Assembly: GCA_002683155.1 (NCBI GenBank) | Contig: NYST01000043.1 | Location: 1-16,796, forward strand | Reading direction: 5' to 3' | Source: Methanobacteriota archaeon | Lineage (GTDB): Archaea > Thermoplasmatota > Poseidoniia > Poseidoniales > Thalassarchaeaceae | Length of the DNA: 16,796 bases | Part shown: positions 1 through 6,474 of the stretch, one piece after another | Position numbering within the stretch: position 1 is the first letter of the stretch | How the letters are laid out: every line of letters begins with the position of its first letter | Program-made: the position numbers and the translations under genes | Notes under the pieces: model-generated | Told to the model about the DNA's origin: nothing | Seen by the model: the letters and a program-made list of their open reading frames with translations, nothing else | Databases searched by the model: none

Positions 1-1
1 G

Positions 2-1462
2 AAGGAGCAGCTTCCGTGCGCCTCCGGATCATACCAACCAGACCCATTCCAAACCAATTGCATCCTAGCTGACAGGGGCTTCATGGTCCCCCAGCCTGGC
101 CAGACGTCTCAAATTGGGTGTGTTGCTGGTTACTACTCCAGCCTGAAGGGGCAATCTGCATGCACACCCGCATCTCGTGGATACTACGTCCCCGAGGTGG
201 AGTCCACTTCCCAGACGCCTTGCCCTAGCGGACAATCGACGCTGGATGAGGCGTCCACTTTCTTCGACTTGTGCTTCTCCGACTTCGATGGAGATGGTAT
301 TCCAGACCAGTTCGACACCGATGCAGACAACGATGGCGTGCTGAATGGGGATGACTATGACTGGTTGGATCCCGAAGTATCAGCTGACTCTGATGGCGAC
401 AGGATCCCAGACAGCATAGACGTGGATGACGACAACGACGGAGTCAACGACACGGATGACCCATTCCCAATGAACCAAAACGAATGGGAAGACAAGGATG
501 GGGATGGCATCGGTGACAACGAGGACGATGACGATGACGGGGATGGGCGGAGAGACATCTTCGACGTGTTCCCCAATGATGGGAACGAGTGGTCAGATGC
601 CGACGGCGATGGCATTGGCGACAATTCGGATGCAGATGACGATAACGATGGGAGATGTGACGACACCACCTACTGGAGGCCGGATCTGGTTCCACCATCT
701 AACAGAGGGCCTAGTCAAGACGGAGACAACATCCCAGACTGCTTCGCATCGGCCAAGGGAGATGCCTTCCCATTCGATGCAAACGAGACTGATGACACTG
801 ATGGCGATAGCATAGGGAACAACGTCGACACCGACTGTGATGGCGATGGATGGCTAAATCCCGTTCCTTGTACCATGAACAGCGATGGAGCAGAGGGCAC
901 CGATGCATTCCCCCTAGATGACTGGAGGTGGTCGGACTCTGACGGTGATGGCCATGCGGACCAGGGTCCGAACATGGATGTCTTCCCCGATGACCCTAAT
1001 GAGTGGATGGACAGCGATAGGGACGGTGTCGGCAATAACAACGACGTGTGCCAACTTGTTCCCGGGGTAAGTCCCAGCACCGAGGGTTTCCTCGAGCTTC
1101 TTGCAATCCCCGGAAACGAACTTGGGTGCCCTTTACAGGCCCTTCTGGGGGACGAGATAGTCGTTGACGAATTGGACTCGGACGAGGATGTCTTCAGCGA
1201 TTCGGGAGCAGCTGACTACGATGGAGATGGGATTTCGGACTTGCAAGACGATGATGACGACAATGATGGAATCCCCGACAGTGAGGACGGCGTCCTAGGA
1301 GACGGAAAGTGGGCAAGAGACCCCTTCAGGCCATTCACCTACGAGAACTGGTCGATCATATTAATCTCGGTTTCATTCATCGGGATAATGGGGTACAGGA
1401 TCTTCGATGCGAAGAAGCGCGGCATCTCAACAATCCGCTCGAAGAGAATCAGGATCAAGTAA
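2..1462 (+). CDS. Surface protein, Cys-rich repeats plus thrombospondin type 3 repeats, C-terminal membrane anchor (5' partial)
   Basis: The reading frame is open to the left edge of the window (first full codon at 2), so the N-terminus is missing; the Met at 83 is internal. The first ~65 visible residues are Cys-rich units with the pattern PCxxGxY...QTxC...GxxVP...Q, resembling ephrin-receptor-like/GCC2-GCC3 repeats. About 300 residues follow of DxDxDGxxDxxDxDDDxDG motifs typical of thrombospondin type 3 repeats, which bind Ca2+ in known proteins. Near the C-terminus a hydrophobic stretch (WSIILISVSFIGIMGYRIF) is followed by a basic tail rich in Lys and Arg, fitting a single membrane anchor with the bulk outside the cell. 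The role is likely adhesive or structural; the substrate or partner is unknown. The stop codon at 1460-1462 directly abuts the tRNA gene on the other strand. Confidence 0.85.
   Translation, partial: KEQLPCASGSYQPDPFQTNCILADRGFMVPQPGQTSQIGCVAGYYSSLKGQSACTPASRGYYVPEVESTSQTPCPSGQSTLDEASTFFDLCFSDFDGDGIPDQFDTDADNDGVLNGDDYDWLDPEVSADSDGDRIPDSIDVDDDNDGVNDTDDPFPMNQNEWEDKDGDGIGDNEDDDDDGDGRRDIFDVFPNDGNEWSDADGDGIGDNSDADDDNDGRCDDTTYWRPDLVPPSNRGPSQDGDNIPDCFASAKGDAFPFDANETDDTDGDSIGNNVDTDCDGDGWLNPVPCTMNSDGAEGTDAFPLDDWRWSDSDGDGHADQGPNMDVFPDDPNEWMDSDRDGVGNNNDVCQLVPGVSPSTEGFLELLAIPGNELGCPLQALLGDEIVVDELDSDEDVFSDSGAADYDGDGISDLQDDDDDNDGIPDSEDGVLGDGKWARDPFRPFTYENWSIILISVSFIGIMGYRIFDAKKRGISTIRSKRIRIK
281..1300 (+). 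repeat. Thrombospondin type 3-like Asp-rich repeat region
   Basis: Degenerate in-frame repeats encode DxDGDGIxDxxDxDDDNDGxxD units, about a dozen in all, separated by short spacers such as DPFPMNQNEWED and DVFPDDPNEWMD. The second spacer type (F-P-x-D/N-x-N-E-W) recurs at least four times, so the region is a higher-order repeat of roughly 35-40 residues. The DNA repeats GATGGNGATGG-like words because of the Asp/Gly codons. Confidence 0.85.
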
Positions 1463-1547
1463 TGGTGCAGGGGGCAGGATTTGAACCTGCGAAGCACTAC
1501 GCACTGGGACCTAAACCCAGCCCCTTTGACCACTCGGGTACCCCTGC
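1463..1547 (-). tRNA. tRNA-Leu (anticodon UAG)
   Basis: Read on the minus strand, the 7-bp acceptor stem GCAGGGG/CCCCTGC is perfect and is followed by discriminator A and an encoded CCA (1463-1465). The anticodon stem is CTGGG/CCCAG with the 7-nt loop TTTAGGT, giving anticodon TAG (reads CUA). The T stem GCAGG/CCTGC encloses TTCAAAT. The extra arm between the anticodon and T stems is long (about 13 nt), as expected for a class II tRNA such as Leu. No intron is seen. The CCA end falls on the base after the stop codon of the convergent surface-protein gene, so the two genes have no spacer. Confidence 0.95.
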
Positions 1548-1639
1548 TATGTCCCGTGGGGATAATTACCCACCAAGAAGTCAACGCATAGAGGGCAAAG
1601 GCCCCCATAGGGTCATAACAGGGCCTATGCGCCCCGCAG

Positions 1640-2662
1640 ATGGCAAAAATGGCACGAATAGGGGTTCTTGGGCTCGGCAACTGGGGCACCGCTCTAGCAC
1701 TAGTGTGGTGCAAAGACGGGCACAACGTCCTAGGCTGGACAGTCGAACAAGATGTGTACGAGTCAATGATGACTGTTCACGAGAACAAGAAGTACCTGCC
1801 AGGACACGTGGTTCCAGAGTTGGATTGCACTATGGAAATCGCAGACATAGCCGAGAGTTGCGAGATACTAGTGCTAGCCCTCCCCAGTTCGGTAATTCTA
1901 GAGGTAGTTGACATGATTATTCCACATCTCAGGCCCTCTCACCTATTAGTGGATCTGGCAAAGGGACTAGCACCTGCAGACGAGGGGGGTTCCGGGATGA
2001 TTTCGGATGCAATTGAGAGAAGACTGGTCGATGCTGGCTTGTCAAACCAGGTAGTGGTGATGACTGGTCCAACGATTGCGCCTGAGGTCGCACGAGGCGT
2101 GATCACGACCGCTCTGGTTGCCTGTCATGACATGAGTGTTGCAGAGAGGGTAGCAGAACGCCTCTCGACTGACTCCCTAATCCTAACTCCTGCCGAGGAC
2201 CCAATCGGAGCTGAGCTCTGGGGGGCGTACAAGAACTGCGTCGCACTAGCTTGCGGACTCGTGGATGGCCTCAAGGAAACAATAGGCGGTGACAACCTCA
2301 AGGCGGCCCTGGTCCTCTCCGGATACAGCGAGGGAATCGATCTACTCGAGAAGATGGGGGCCGATCCGAAGACGGCTTTCGGCCCGGCTGGAATAGGGGA
2401 CCTGTACGTGACGGCAACAAGCCCCCGAAGCAGGAACCGGACCCTTGGGGAGAAGCTGGGCTCGGGGAAGAGCCTGGACGAGTCCCTCGAAGAGATGCAC
2501 ATGGTTGCAGAGGGTGTCAGAGCGACCAGGATGTTCCTAAACAGGTCTGAGATTATTGGACACAAAACTCCCTTCCTGAGTACCTTGGGGGGCCTATTGG
2601 ATGGCAGCATAGAGGTCGAGGACGCCGTCAGGAGAATGGTCGGCGCGTACGAAGTAAAGTAG
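1640..2662 (+). CDS. gpsA: NAD(P)-dependent glycerol-3-phosphate dehydrogenase
   Basis: Interconverts dihydroxyacetone phosphate and sn-glycerol 3-phosphate with NAD(P)H in the cytoplasm. The 340-aa protein has the expected length. It carries an N-terminal Rossmann motif (GVLGLGNWGTALA, residues 8-20), the family pattern KKYLPG near 50-55, GPTIAPEVARG near 142-152 (usual form GPSFAxEV), the catalytic Lys in GAYKNCVALACG near 197, and the C-terminal signature AFGPAGIGDLYVTATSPRSRN. ATG 1640 is used; ATG 1649 (MARIGVLG) is an equally good alternative. The gene ends 1 nt from the convergent hydrolase. GpsA is the bacterial/eukaryotic enzyme. Archaea normally make sn-glycerol 1-phosphate with an unrelated dehydrogenase, so its presence here matters for membrane-lipid stereochemistry. 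Confidence 0.95.
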   Translation: MAKMARIGVLGLGNWGTALALVWCKDGHNVLGWTVEQDVYESMMTVHENKKYLPGHVVPELDCTMEIADIAESCEILVLALPSSVILEVVDMIIPHLRPSHLLVDLAKGLAPADEGGSGMISDAIERRLVDAGLSNQVVVMTGPTIAPEVARGVITTALVACHDMSVAERVAERLSTDSLILTPAEDPIGAELWGAYKNCVALACGLVDGLKETIGGDNLKAALVLSGYSEGIDLLEKMGADPKTAFGPAGIGDLYVTATSPRSRNRTLGEKLGSGKSLDESLEEMHMVAEGVRATRMFLNRSEIIGHKTPFLSTLGGLLDGSIEVEDAVRRMVGAYEVK

Positions 2663-2663
2663 G

Positions 2664-4448
2664 CTATGGGACTTCAAGAATAGTTGTCTGGCTTCTCTCA
2701 ATCAGCGGAAAGCTAGCCTCTGAAAGAGATGTTAGGACATGGACCGTGCAAGCGCTCCCACAGACTGGGGCGAGGTAGTCCTCACCAGTGTCGGAAAGAA
2801 TGAATCGGATTCCCTGGCCGGGTTTTACTATTGCATCAATAGCCTGGAACTCCATCATCATGGTGATCTCTTGACCGGGGATCACGGTCTGTGGCTCATA
2901 CCCCCCCTGATGATATCTGACATCCATTGTAGCATGACCAATCCTAACCCCAGTCTCCATATTTTGCATCTCGACGAATATCTGCCCCCCGTCAAATGAT
3001 GGTACTGCAGAAAGATGCAGTGTTACCAAACCAGAAATGTGCATCGGGAAGTCAGGGTTGATTTCCGGACAGTCGACAGTAACCGTCTGACCCCCTCCCA
3101 CTACTGGGGCGCCCCCCCCTATCACCGGGAGGCCACCTGTAAACGCGCCATCGTTGCCACAGTCTCCGAGATCGACTAAGTAATCCTCCGAGTCACTAGG
3201 GGGCCAACTTTCCTCTACCCTCCATTCCCCGTCGCTTCTCTGAATCTGTGCAGTATGCTCTGGCTGCGGTCCTCTGCCCTGCAAATAATACTCGAACCAC
3301 TCGAACAAGTCCTGAGCCCAGTCCCACCTCGTCATGTTTGGCAGGGCTTCTAGTCCGTAGCCGCTTTCGCTATCATCGTGCTTCTGCCACTGGTCCGGAT
3401 AGTCATGGCCCCACTGTCCCAGGATGCCACGGACCTCGTAACCGGATTCAACGTAGTCTGAATACCAGTTGGTCTCGGGTGGCCCTCCGAATACCTGATG
3501 TGGGTCGACGTTCCAATCCTGCATTCCCTGGACCCAGTATATGCTACCGTTCCATTTCCCGAATGCCTTGTCGATATGGCTCCTCTCGTCGTAGTAGTTC
3601 TCCATGTACGGATCCATCTCCCCACCGACATATGTCACTGGTCCGGCGAAGAATCCCTCTGCAATATCTGGGCACACATTGTCAAAGTCATCCGAGTCGT
3701 AGTCGACTGTGCTTGAGAAGTAATTCATATGCATAACTTGGGATCTCGCTTCAGCACTTCCATTCTTGTACAACAGTGGATGTAGGGCAGTAGTCCCAGA
3801 GATTGGGACGATGGTCTTCAGGTACTGGCTCCCCATTGCAGCTGCCTCCCATTGTGTTGCTCCCTCGTACGACTTTCCATAGAGGCCGACATTTCCATTG
3901 CTCCAATCTTGTTCTCCGAGCCATTCCACTGCCGAGTGAATGCCGAGTCCCTCCCCTTCACCCCTGTAGTCAAAGCACCCGCTACTCTCTTCGGTTCCGA
4001 AAACTGCTACCTGTGCGAATGCGTAACCATGTGGGACAAAATTCTCGAATATGAACTCGCCACGTCCTGCTCCCACGATACTTGTCGGAGTGGACTCATC
4101 GCCCGGCGAACCATAGGAGAAATAGGGGGAAATCACGGCTATTACCGGAACCTTGGCGCCATCTGCAGTGTTGCTAGGCAACCAGTAAGAGAGATGTACC
4201 TCCGCAGAGCTGGGGCCGGTCTCCCAGACAGATGATGTGTCGACCTCAATCATCGCCTCTTGGACGTCCATTGCATAGTAAGGTCCGGTTTCTAGAACCC
4301 TGCTGAATGTTCCGCTGGTGTCCCACTCGAGATTGCCCCTTTCCCAGATGCTTGGGTAGGAGTTTTCTGCATTGTCATCGGAACCAATGCACCCTGAAAG
4401 AGCGCAACCCATGAGTAGCGTCACAACCGCGACGGAGGTGGCTCTCAT
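2664..4448 (-). CDS. CocE/NonD (PepX-like, S15-type) alpha/beta-hydrolase, lipoprotein
   Basis: The 594-aa secreted hydrolase has a signal peptide ending in the lipobox LSGC (Cys20), so it is probably lipid-anchored outside the membrane. The alpha/beta-hydrolase core shows the nucleophile elbow GKSYEG (Ser193), the acid in VQGMQDWNVDP (Asp311) and the His in LGQWGHDYPD (His348), the triad arrangement of Xaa-Pro dipeptidyl-peptidase and cocaine-esterase-type enzymes. The last ~180 residues (from about TVDCPEINPDFP) look like the beta jelly-roll domain that ends this family. The substrate cannot be told: Xaa-Pro peptides or acyl esters are the known options. It starts 39 nt after the flavodoxin stop on the same strand and may be the last gene of the Fea1-flavodoxin-hydrolase unit, which would place it under iron control; that part is inference. 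Confidence 0.88.
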   Translation of the reverse strand: MRATSVAVVTLLMGCALSGCIGSDDNAENSYPSIWERGNLEWDTSGTFSRVLETGPYYAMDVQEAMIEVDTSSVWETGPSSAEVHLSYWLPSNTADGAKVPVIAVISPYFSYGSPGDESTPTSIVGAGRGEFIFENFVPHGYAFAQVAVFGTEESSGCFDYRGEGEGLGIHSAVEWLGEQDWSNGNVGLYGKSYEGATQWEAAAMGSQYLKTIVPISGTTALHPLLYKNGSAEARSQVMHMNYFSSTVDYDSDDFDNVCPDIAEGFFAGPVTYVGGEMDPYMENYYDERSHIDKAFGKWNGSIYWVQGMQDWNVDPHQVFGGPPETNWYSDYVESGYEVRGILGQWGHDYPDQWQKHDDSESGYGLEALPNMTRWDWAQDLFEWFEYYLQGRGPQPEHTAQIQRSDGEWRVEESWPPSDSEDYLVDLGDCGNDGAFTGGLPVIGGGAPVVGGGQTVTVDCPEINPDFPMHISGLVTLHLSAVPSFDGGQIFVEMQNMETGVRIGHATMDVRYHQGGYEPQTVIPGQEITMMMEFQAIDAIVKPGQGIRFILSDTGEDYLAPVCGSACTVHVLTSLSEASFPLIERSQTTILEVP

Positions 4449-4487
4449 GCTTCTACCAAAACATAGGAGGACAAATATGTGGCGATT

Positions 4488-4943
4488 CTACACTATTTCC
4501 TTCATTAATGCGAGTGTGGCTTCAATCCATTCCTCTGCATAATCATCGTAGTCGGTATCGCAATCGAGCCTTTCGTTTGTTCTTTTTCCGCCCTTCTCTT
4601 CCAGAATTGAGTCCCACTCCTTACCTGATTCGCAGAAGAATTCGAAAGCCGTATCCCCGAGAGCGAGGACTGCGAAGTTTACGCCCTCCATGCTGCCATC
4701 TTCTGATTCAGAGACTGCATCATACAGATCTTGAGCGTTCACTGGTTGCTCCCCTTCGCCCCAAGTACTGCAAATCACGATCAGTCTCTTGGTTCCAGAG
4801 ATTTCTTCTGGAGAGATGTCTTCCATGTCCATGACTGTGGGATTCAGATCGAAACTCTTGGCCGAATGGGCTGCGTCATCGGCTAACTCTTCGGCGTTTC
4901 CCGTCTCAGTTCCGAAGATTAGGAGTAATTCTCTGTCGCCCAT
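4488..4943 (-). CDS. Flavodoxin (FMN electron carrier)
   Basis: A short-chain flavodoxin of about 151 aa. The FMN phosphate loop is FGTETGNAEELA near the N-terminus. The isoalloxazine loops are CSTWGEGEQPVNA (mid-protein) and VLALGDTAFEFFCESGKEWD. It is close in style to the flavodoxin domain of sulfite reductase and P450 reductase, but no reductase domain follows, so it is a free carrier. In many microbes flavodoxin replaces Fe-S ferredoxin when iron is scarce. I start at ATG 4943 because an AT-rich TATA-like stretch (about 4964-4970) lies ~26 nt upstream, as for leaderless archaeal mRNAs; an in-frame GTG at 4952 would add three residues. A degenerate copy of the iron-type operator (4952-4965) sits between the TATA and the start. 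The gene lies downstream of the Fea1-like gene on the same strand. Confidence 0.9.
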   Translation of the reverse strand: MGDRELLLIFGTETGNAEELADDAAHSAKSFDLNPTVMDMEDISPEEISGTKRLIVICSTWGEGEQPVNAQDLYDAVSESEDGSMEGVNFAVLALGDTAFEFFCESGKEWDSILEEKGGKRTNERLDCDTDYDDYAEEWIEATLALMKEIV

Positions 4944-4951
4944 TGTCTCCA

Positions 4952-4965
4952 CTATGTTATCCTAA
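4952..4965 (-). promoter_or_regulatory. Degenerate DtxR-like operator in front of flavodoxin (candidate)
   Basis: The minus strand reads TTAGGATAACATAG. It matches the perfect local operators at 10 of 14 positions, with one intact half-site (TTAGG). It lies between the presumed TATA and the flavodoxin start, the same placement as the operator in front of the ABC ATPase. Position supports it more than sequence does. Confidence 0.35.
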
Positions 4966-4993
4966 TTTTTCTCGTTTACAAACTTTGAAGGTT

Positions 4994-5059
4994 GTTGACG
5001 GGGGGCCGGTTACGGAAACCGAAAATGATGCTGGGGTGATGCTGCTGCCCCCCGCCAAC
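4994..5059 (-). other. Long stem-loop between Fea1-like gene and flavodoxin (terminator or structured RNA candidate)
   Basis: Arms at 4994-5005 (GTTGACGGGGGG) and 5048-5059 (CCCCCCGCCAAC) form a 12-bp stem. In minus-strand RNA, the direction of both flanking genes, the only mismatch becomes a G-U pair. The 42-nt interior holds a second hairpin, CGGTT/AACCG with a 5-nt loop, and the word AGCATCA twice. No T-run follows, so a bacterial-style terminator is unlikely. It could limit read-through, protect the upstream mRNA, or be a cis-regulatory RNA. Confidence 0.5.
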
Positions 5060-5069
5060 GTATCCATAT

Positions 5070-6305
5070 CTATTGGAGTGTCCCTATGTCTGTTGCAGTA
5101 ATTCCGTAGTGATCCAGTGCTGGCTGGAGATAAGTCTCCACCTTAGCCTTGTAATCCACATCAGCGGCAGGAGTCACCGAGGAGATATCGTATACCTCGC
5201 TGTTGATCTTGTCAGCGTAGTAGTTCGCGTACCAACCGTATGCCTCACATGTAGCTTGGTCATCAGAATTGGTCTGATGGGAAACTGTGTTGTAGCAACC
5301 GGTATAGTTTGAATCACCATAGTTCTCTACCCAAGTGTATCCCTCACAAGGTGCTTGTGTGCTGTCTGCTGAGGTTGCGTGGGTCCCCATGTTGTAGCAT
5401 ATCGAAGTGTGAGGTCCTACAAACTGCTCGATTACCTTCCAGAAAGCCATTCCCTCTGCCTGGTGCGTATCTGCAGCTGCGGTGTCACCACCTGCCATGT
5501 CAGAGGACATCTTGCTAGCGTATCTAATGGCTGCCTGCGAGTAGATGATCACGAGGTTCTTCACTACGTCGTCCCTTGCATCTTCTGCGCCGGCAATTCT
5601 CTCGGCATCAGACTTAGTCGTGTCTTGAAGGGATGCTAGGCCGTCATTCATGGCCAGAAGTATTGCCTCATTCGCGTGAGCGAGTCCTGCAGAGTTGGCT
5701 GTTCCAAAGTTTCCGGCTCTCTTGTCCCCTGTTGCATGAGGTGAGCAGCTTTCGTACTCGTCAAGACCGTGGTAGAAGGCCCATCCCTCGTCCCATGCAT
5801 GAGGTGCGCCGGAATCAACATCGAAGTTTCCATCGTTAGCCTTGGCGATTGCTGAATTTAGCTCGTGTACTGCATATGCCACCATAGCCCAGTTCTGAAT
5901 GCCCTTCTCGATCGCCTGCTCCCTAACCGCGTCACTTTCACCAGAGAACATTCCGGTTCCATCTATCGCTGCCGATACAAAGTCATCAATAGGCGTGTCA
6001 GAATCAGCATAGTACATATCGTAGCCATGCTTCTTTCCTGTAGCACTAGCGAAGGACTCGAGGACCTTACTGGAATGTGAAGGAGCGGTGTAGTGCTCGT
6101 TCACCTTAGCCCAGTCATGGGCTTCTGCGGCGTCTTTGATGTCACAGACATCCTCGACTACCTTTCGGTGCTCGTCTACGCCTGAAGCATAGGTGTATCC
6201 GCCATCCTCTGCATCTAGAGAGTCGTCGTCGTCACCTGCGCATCCCGCTAGAGCAGCGGTCATCATCAGTATGGTCATCATTAAGCTCAGTAGTTTTCCA
6301 TTCAT
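5070..6305 (-). CDS. Fea1/phytotransferrin-like iron-assimilation lipoprotein
   Basis: The 411-aa protein begins with a signal peptide and a canonical lipobox LAGC (Cys22), then an acidic linker, so it should be anchored on the outer face of the membrane. The body matches what I recall of Fea1 (Chlamydomonas low-iron-induced periplasmic protein) and diatom ISIP2A/phytotransferrin: HRKVVEDVCDI near 46-57, AHAWDEGWAFYHG near 169-180, KRAGNFGTANS near 195-205, and YSQAAIRYASKM followed by HQAEGMAFWKVIEQFV (255-296), the last like the algal (R)YAYK...AEGA.F segments. In algae this family concentrates Fe at the cell surface. Residues 303-364 are an extra two-copy Cys repeat. Two DtxR-like operators lie upstream, one starting 2 nt before the ATG, so iron-repressed expression is likely. 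Family assignment is from motif memory and needs a profile search. Confidence 0.75.
   Translation of the reverse strand: MNGKLLSLMMTILMMTAALAGCAGDDDDSLDAEDGGYTYASGVDEHRKVVEDVCDIKDAAEAHDWAKVNEHYTAPSHSSKVLESFASATGKKHGYDMYYADSDTPIDDFVSAAIDGTGMFSGESDAVREQAIEKGIQNWAMVAYAVHELNSAIAKANDGNFDVDSGAPHAWDEGWAFYHGLDEYESCSPHATGDKRAGNFGTANSAGLAHANEAILLAMNDGLASLQDTTKSDAERIAGAEDARDDVVKNLVIIYSQAAIRYASKMSSDMAGGDTAAADTHQAEGMAFWKVIEQFVGPHTSICYNMGTHATSADSTQAPCEGYTWVENYGDSNYTGCYNTVSHQTNSDDQATCEAYGWYANYYADKINSEVYDISSVTPAADVDYKAKVETYLQPALDHYGITATDIGTLQ
5214..5399 (-). repeat. Two-copy Cys/aromatic repeat inside the Fea1-like protein
   Basis: Residues 303-336 and 337-364 share the pattern CYNxxxHxTxxDxxxxxCExYxWxxNY. 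Each unit has two Cys 16-17 residues apart (303/320 and 337/353), fitting one disulfide per unit. It sits after the last conserved Fea1-like helix segment and is not part of the algal Fea1 proteins I remember. Confidence 0.75.
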
Positions 6306-6306
6306 T

Positions 6307-6322
6307 TTTAGGCCAACCTAAA
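6307..6322. promoter_or_regulatory. DtxR/IdeR-like operator A (Fea1-like gene)
   Basis: TTTAGGCCAACCTAAA has perfect 6-bp arms TTTAGG/CCTAAA around 4 nt. It contains the TTAGG-N4-CCTAA core found in DtxR/IdeR-family operators. It ends 2 nt from the minus-strand ATG (6303-6305), so a bound repressor would cover the transcription start. Confidence 0.8.
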
Positions 6323-6340
6323 CTTTCGCAGTAGGTTTAA

Positions 6341-6349
6341 CTTATAATT
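6341..6349 (-). promoter_or_regulatory. TATA box of the Fea1-like gene (candidate)
   Basis: The minus strand reads AAATTATAAG across 6340-6349. It is flanked on either side by operators A and B, and would set a start near 6318, giving a leader of roughly a dozen bases covered by operator A. Confidence 0.5.
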
Positions 6350-6365
6350 TTTAGGTAACCCTAAA
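6350..6365. promoter_or_regulatory. DtxR/IdeR-like operator B (Fea1-like/hemH intergenic region)
   Basis: TTTAGGTAACCCTAAA has perfect TTTAGG/CCTAAA arms and is identical in all 16 bases to the operator at 12019-12034 in front of the ABC transporter. It is 45 bp upstream of the Fea1-like start and 110 bp upstream of the hemH start, so it could act on either or both divergent genes. Confidence 0.8.
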
Positions 6366-6474
6366 TCTCACATTTATGATCTTAATATTTCTAAAAAATG
6401 TAAGACTGAAAATGTCATTCAAATTCAAAATGACCAATGATTACCATTATTACCAGAACAATTGACATAATGAT

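Noticed and set aside
355..1080. Long Ser/Pro- and Arg/His-rich open frames on the minus strand and in another plus frame
   Set aside because: They are mirror images of the biased Asp/Gly codons of the surface-protein gene, with no domain, signal or promoter.
281..1300. Regularly spaced DNA repeats that could suggest a CRISPR or tandem satellite
   Set aside because: The repeats are in frame, degenerate and encode Asp-rich thrombospondin type 3 units; spacers are not unique segments of constant length.
1339..1725. A 128-codon minus-strand open frame
   Set aside because: It runs through the tRNA-Leu gene and the ends of two well-supported genes.
2739..4235. Several plus-strand open frames opposite the hydrolase gene
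   Set aside because: The minus-strand hydrolase has its full catalytic triad and lipobox; the opposite frames have no recognisable features.
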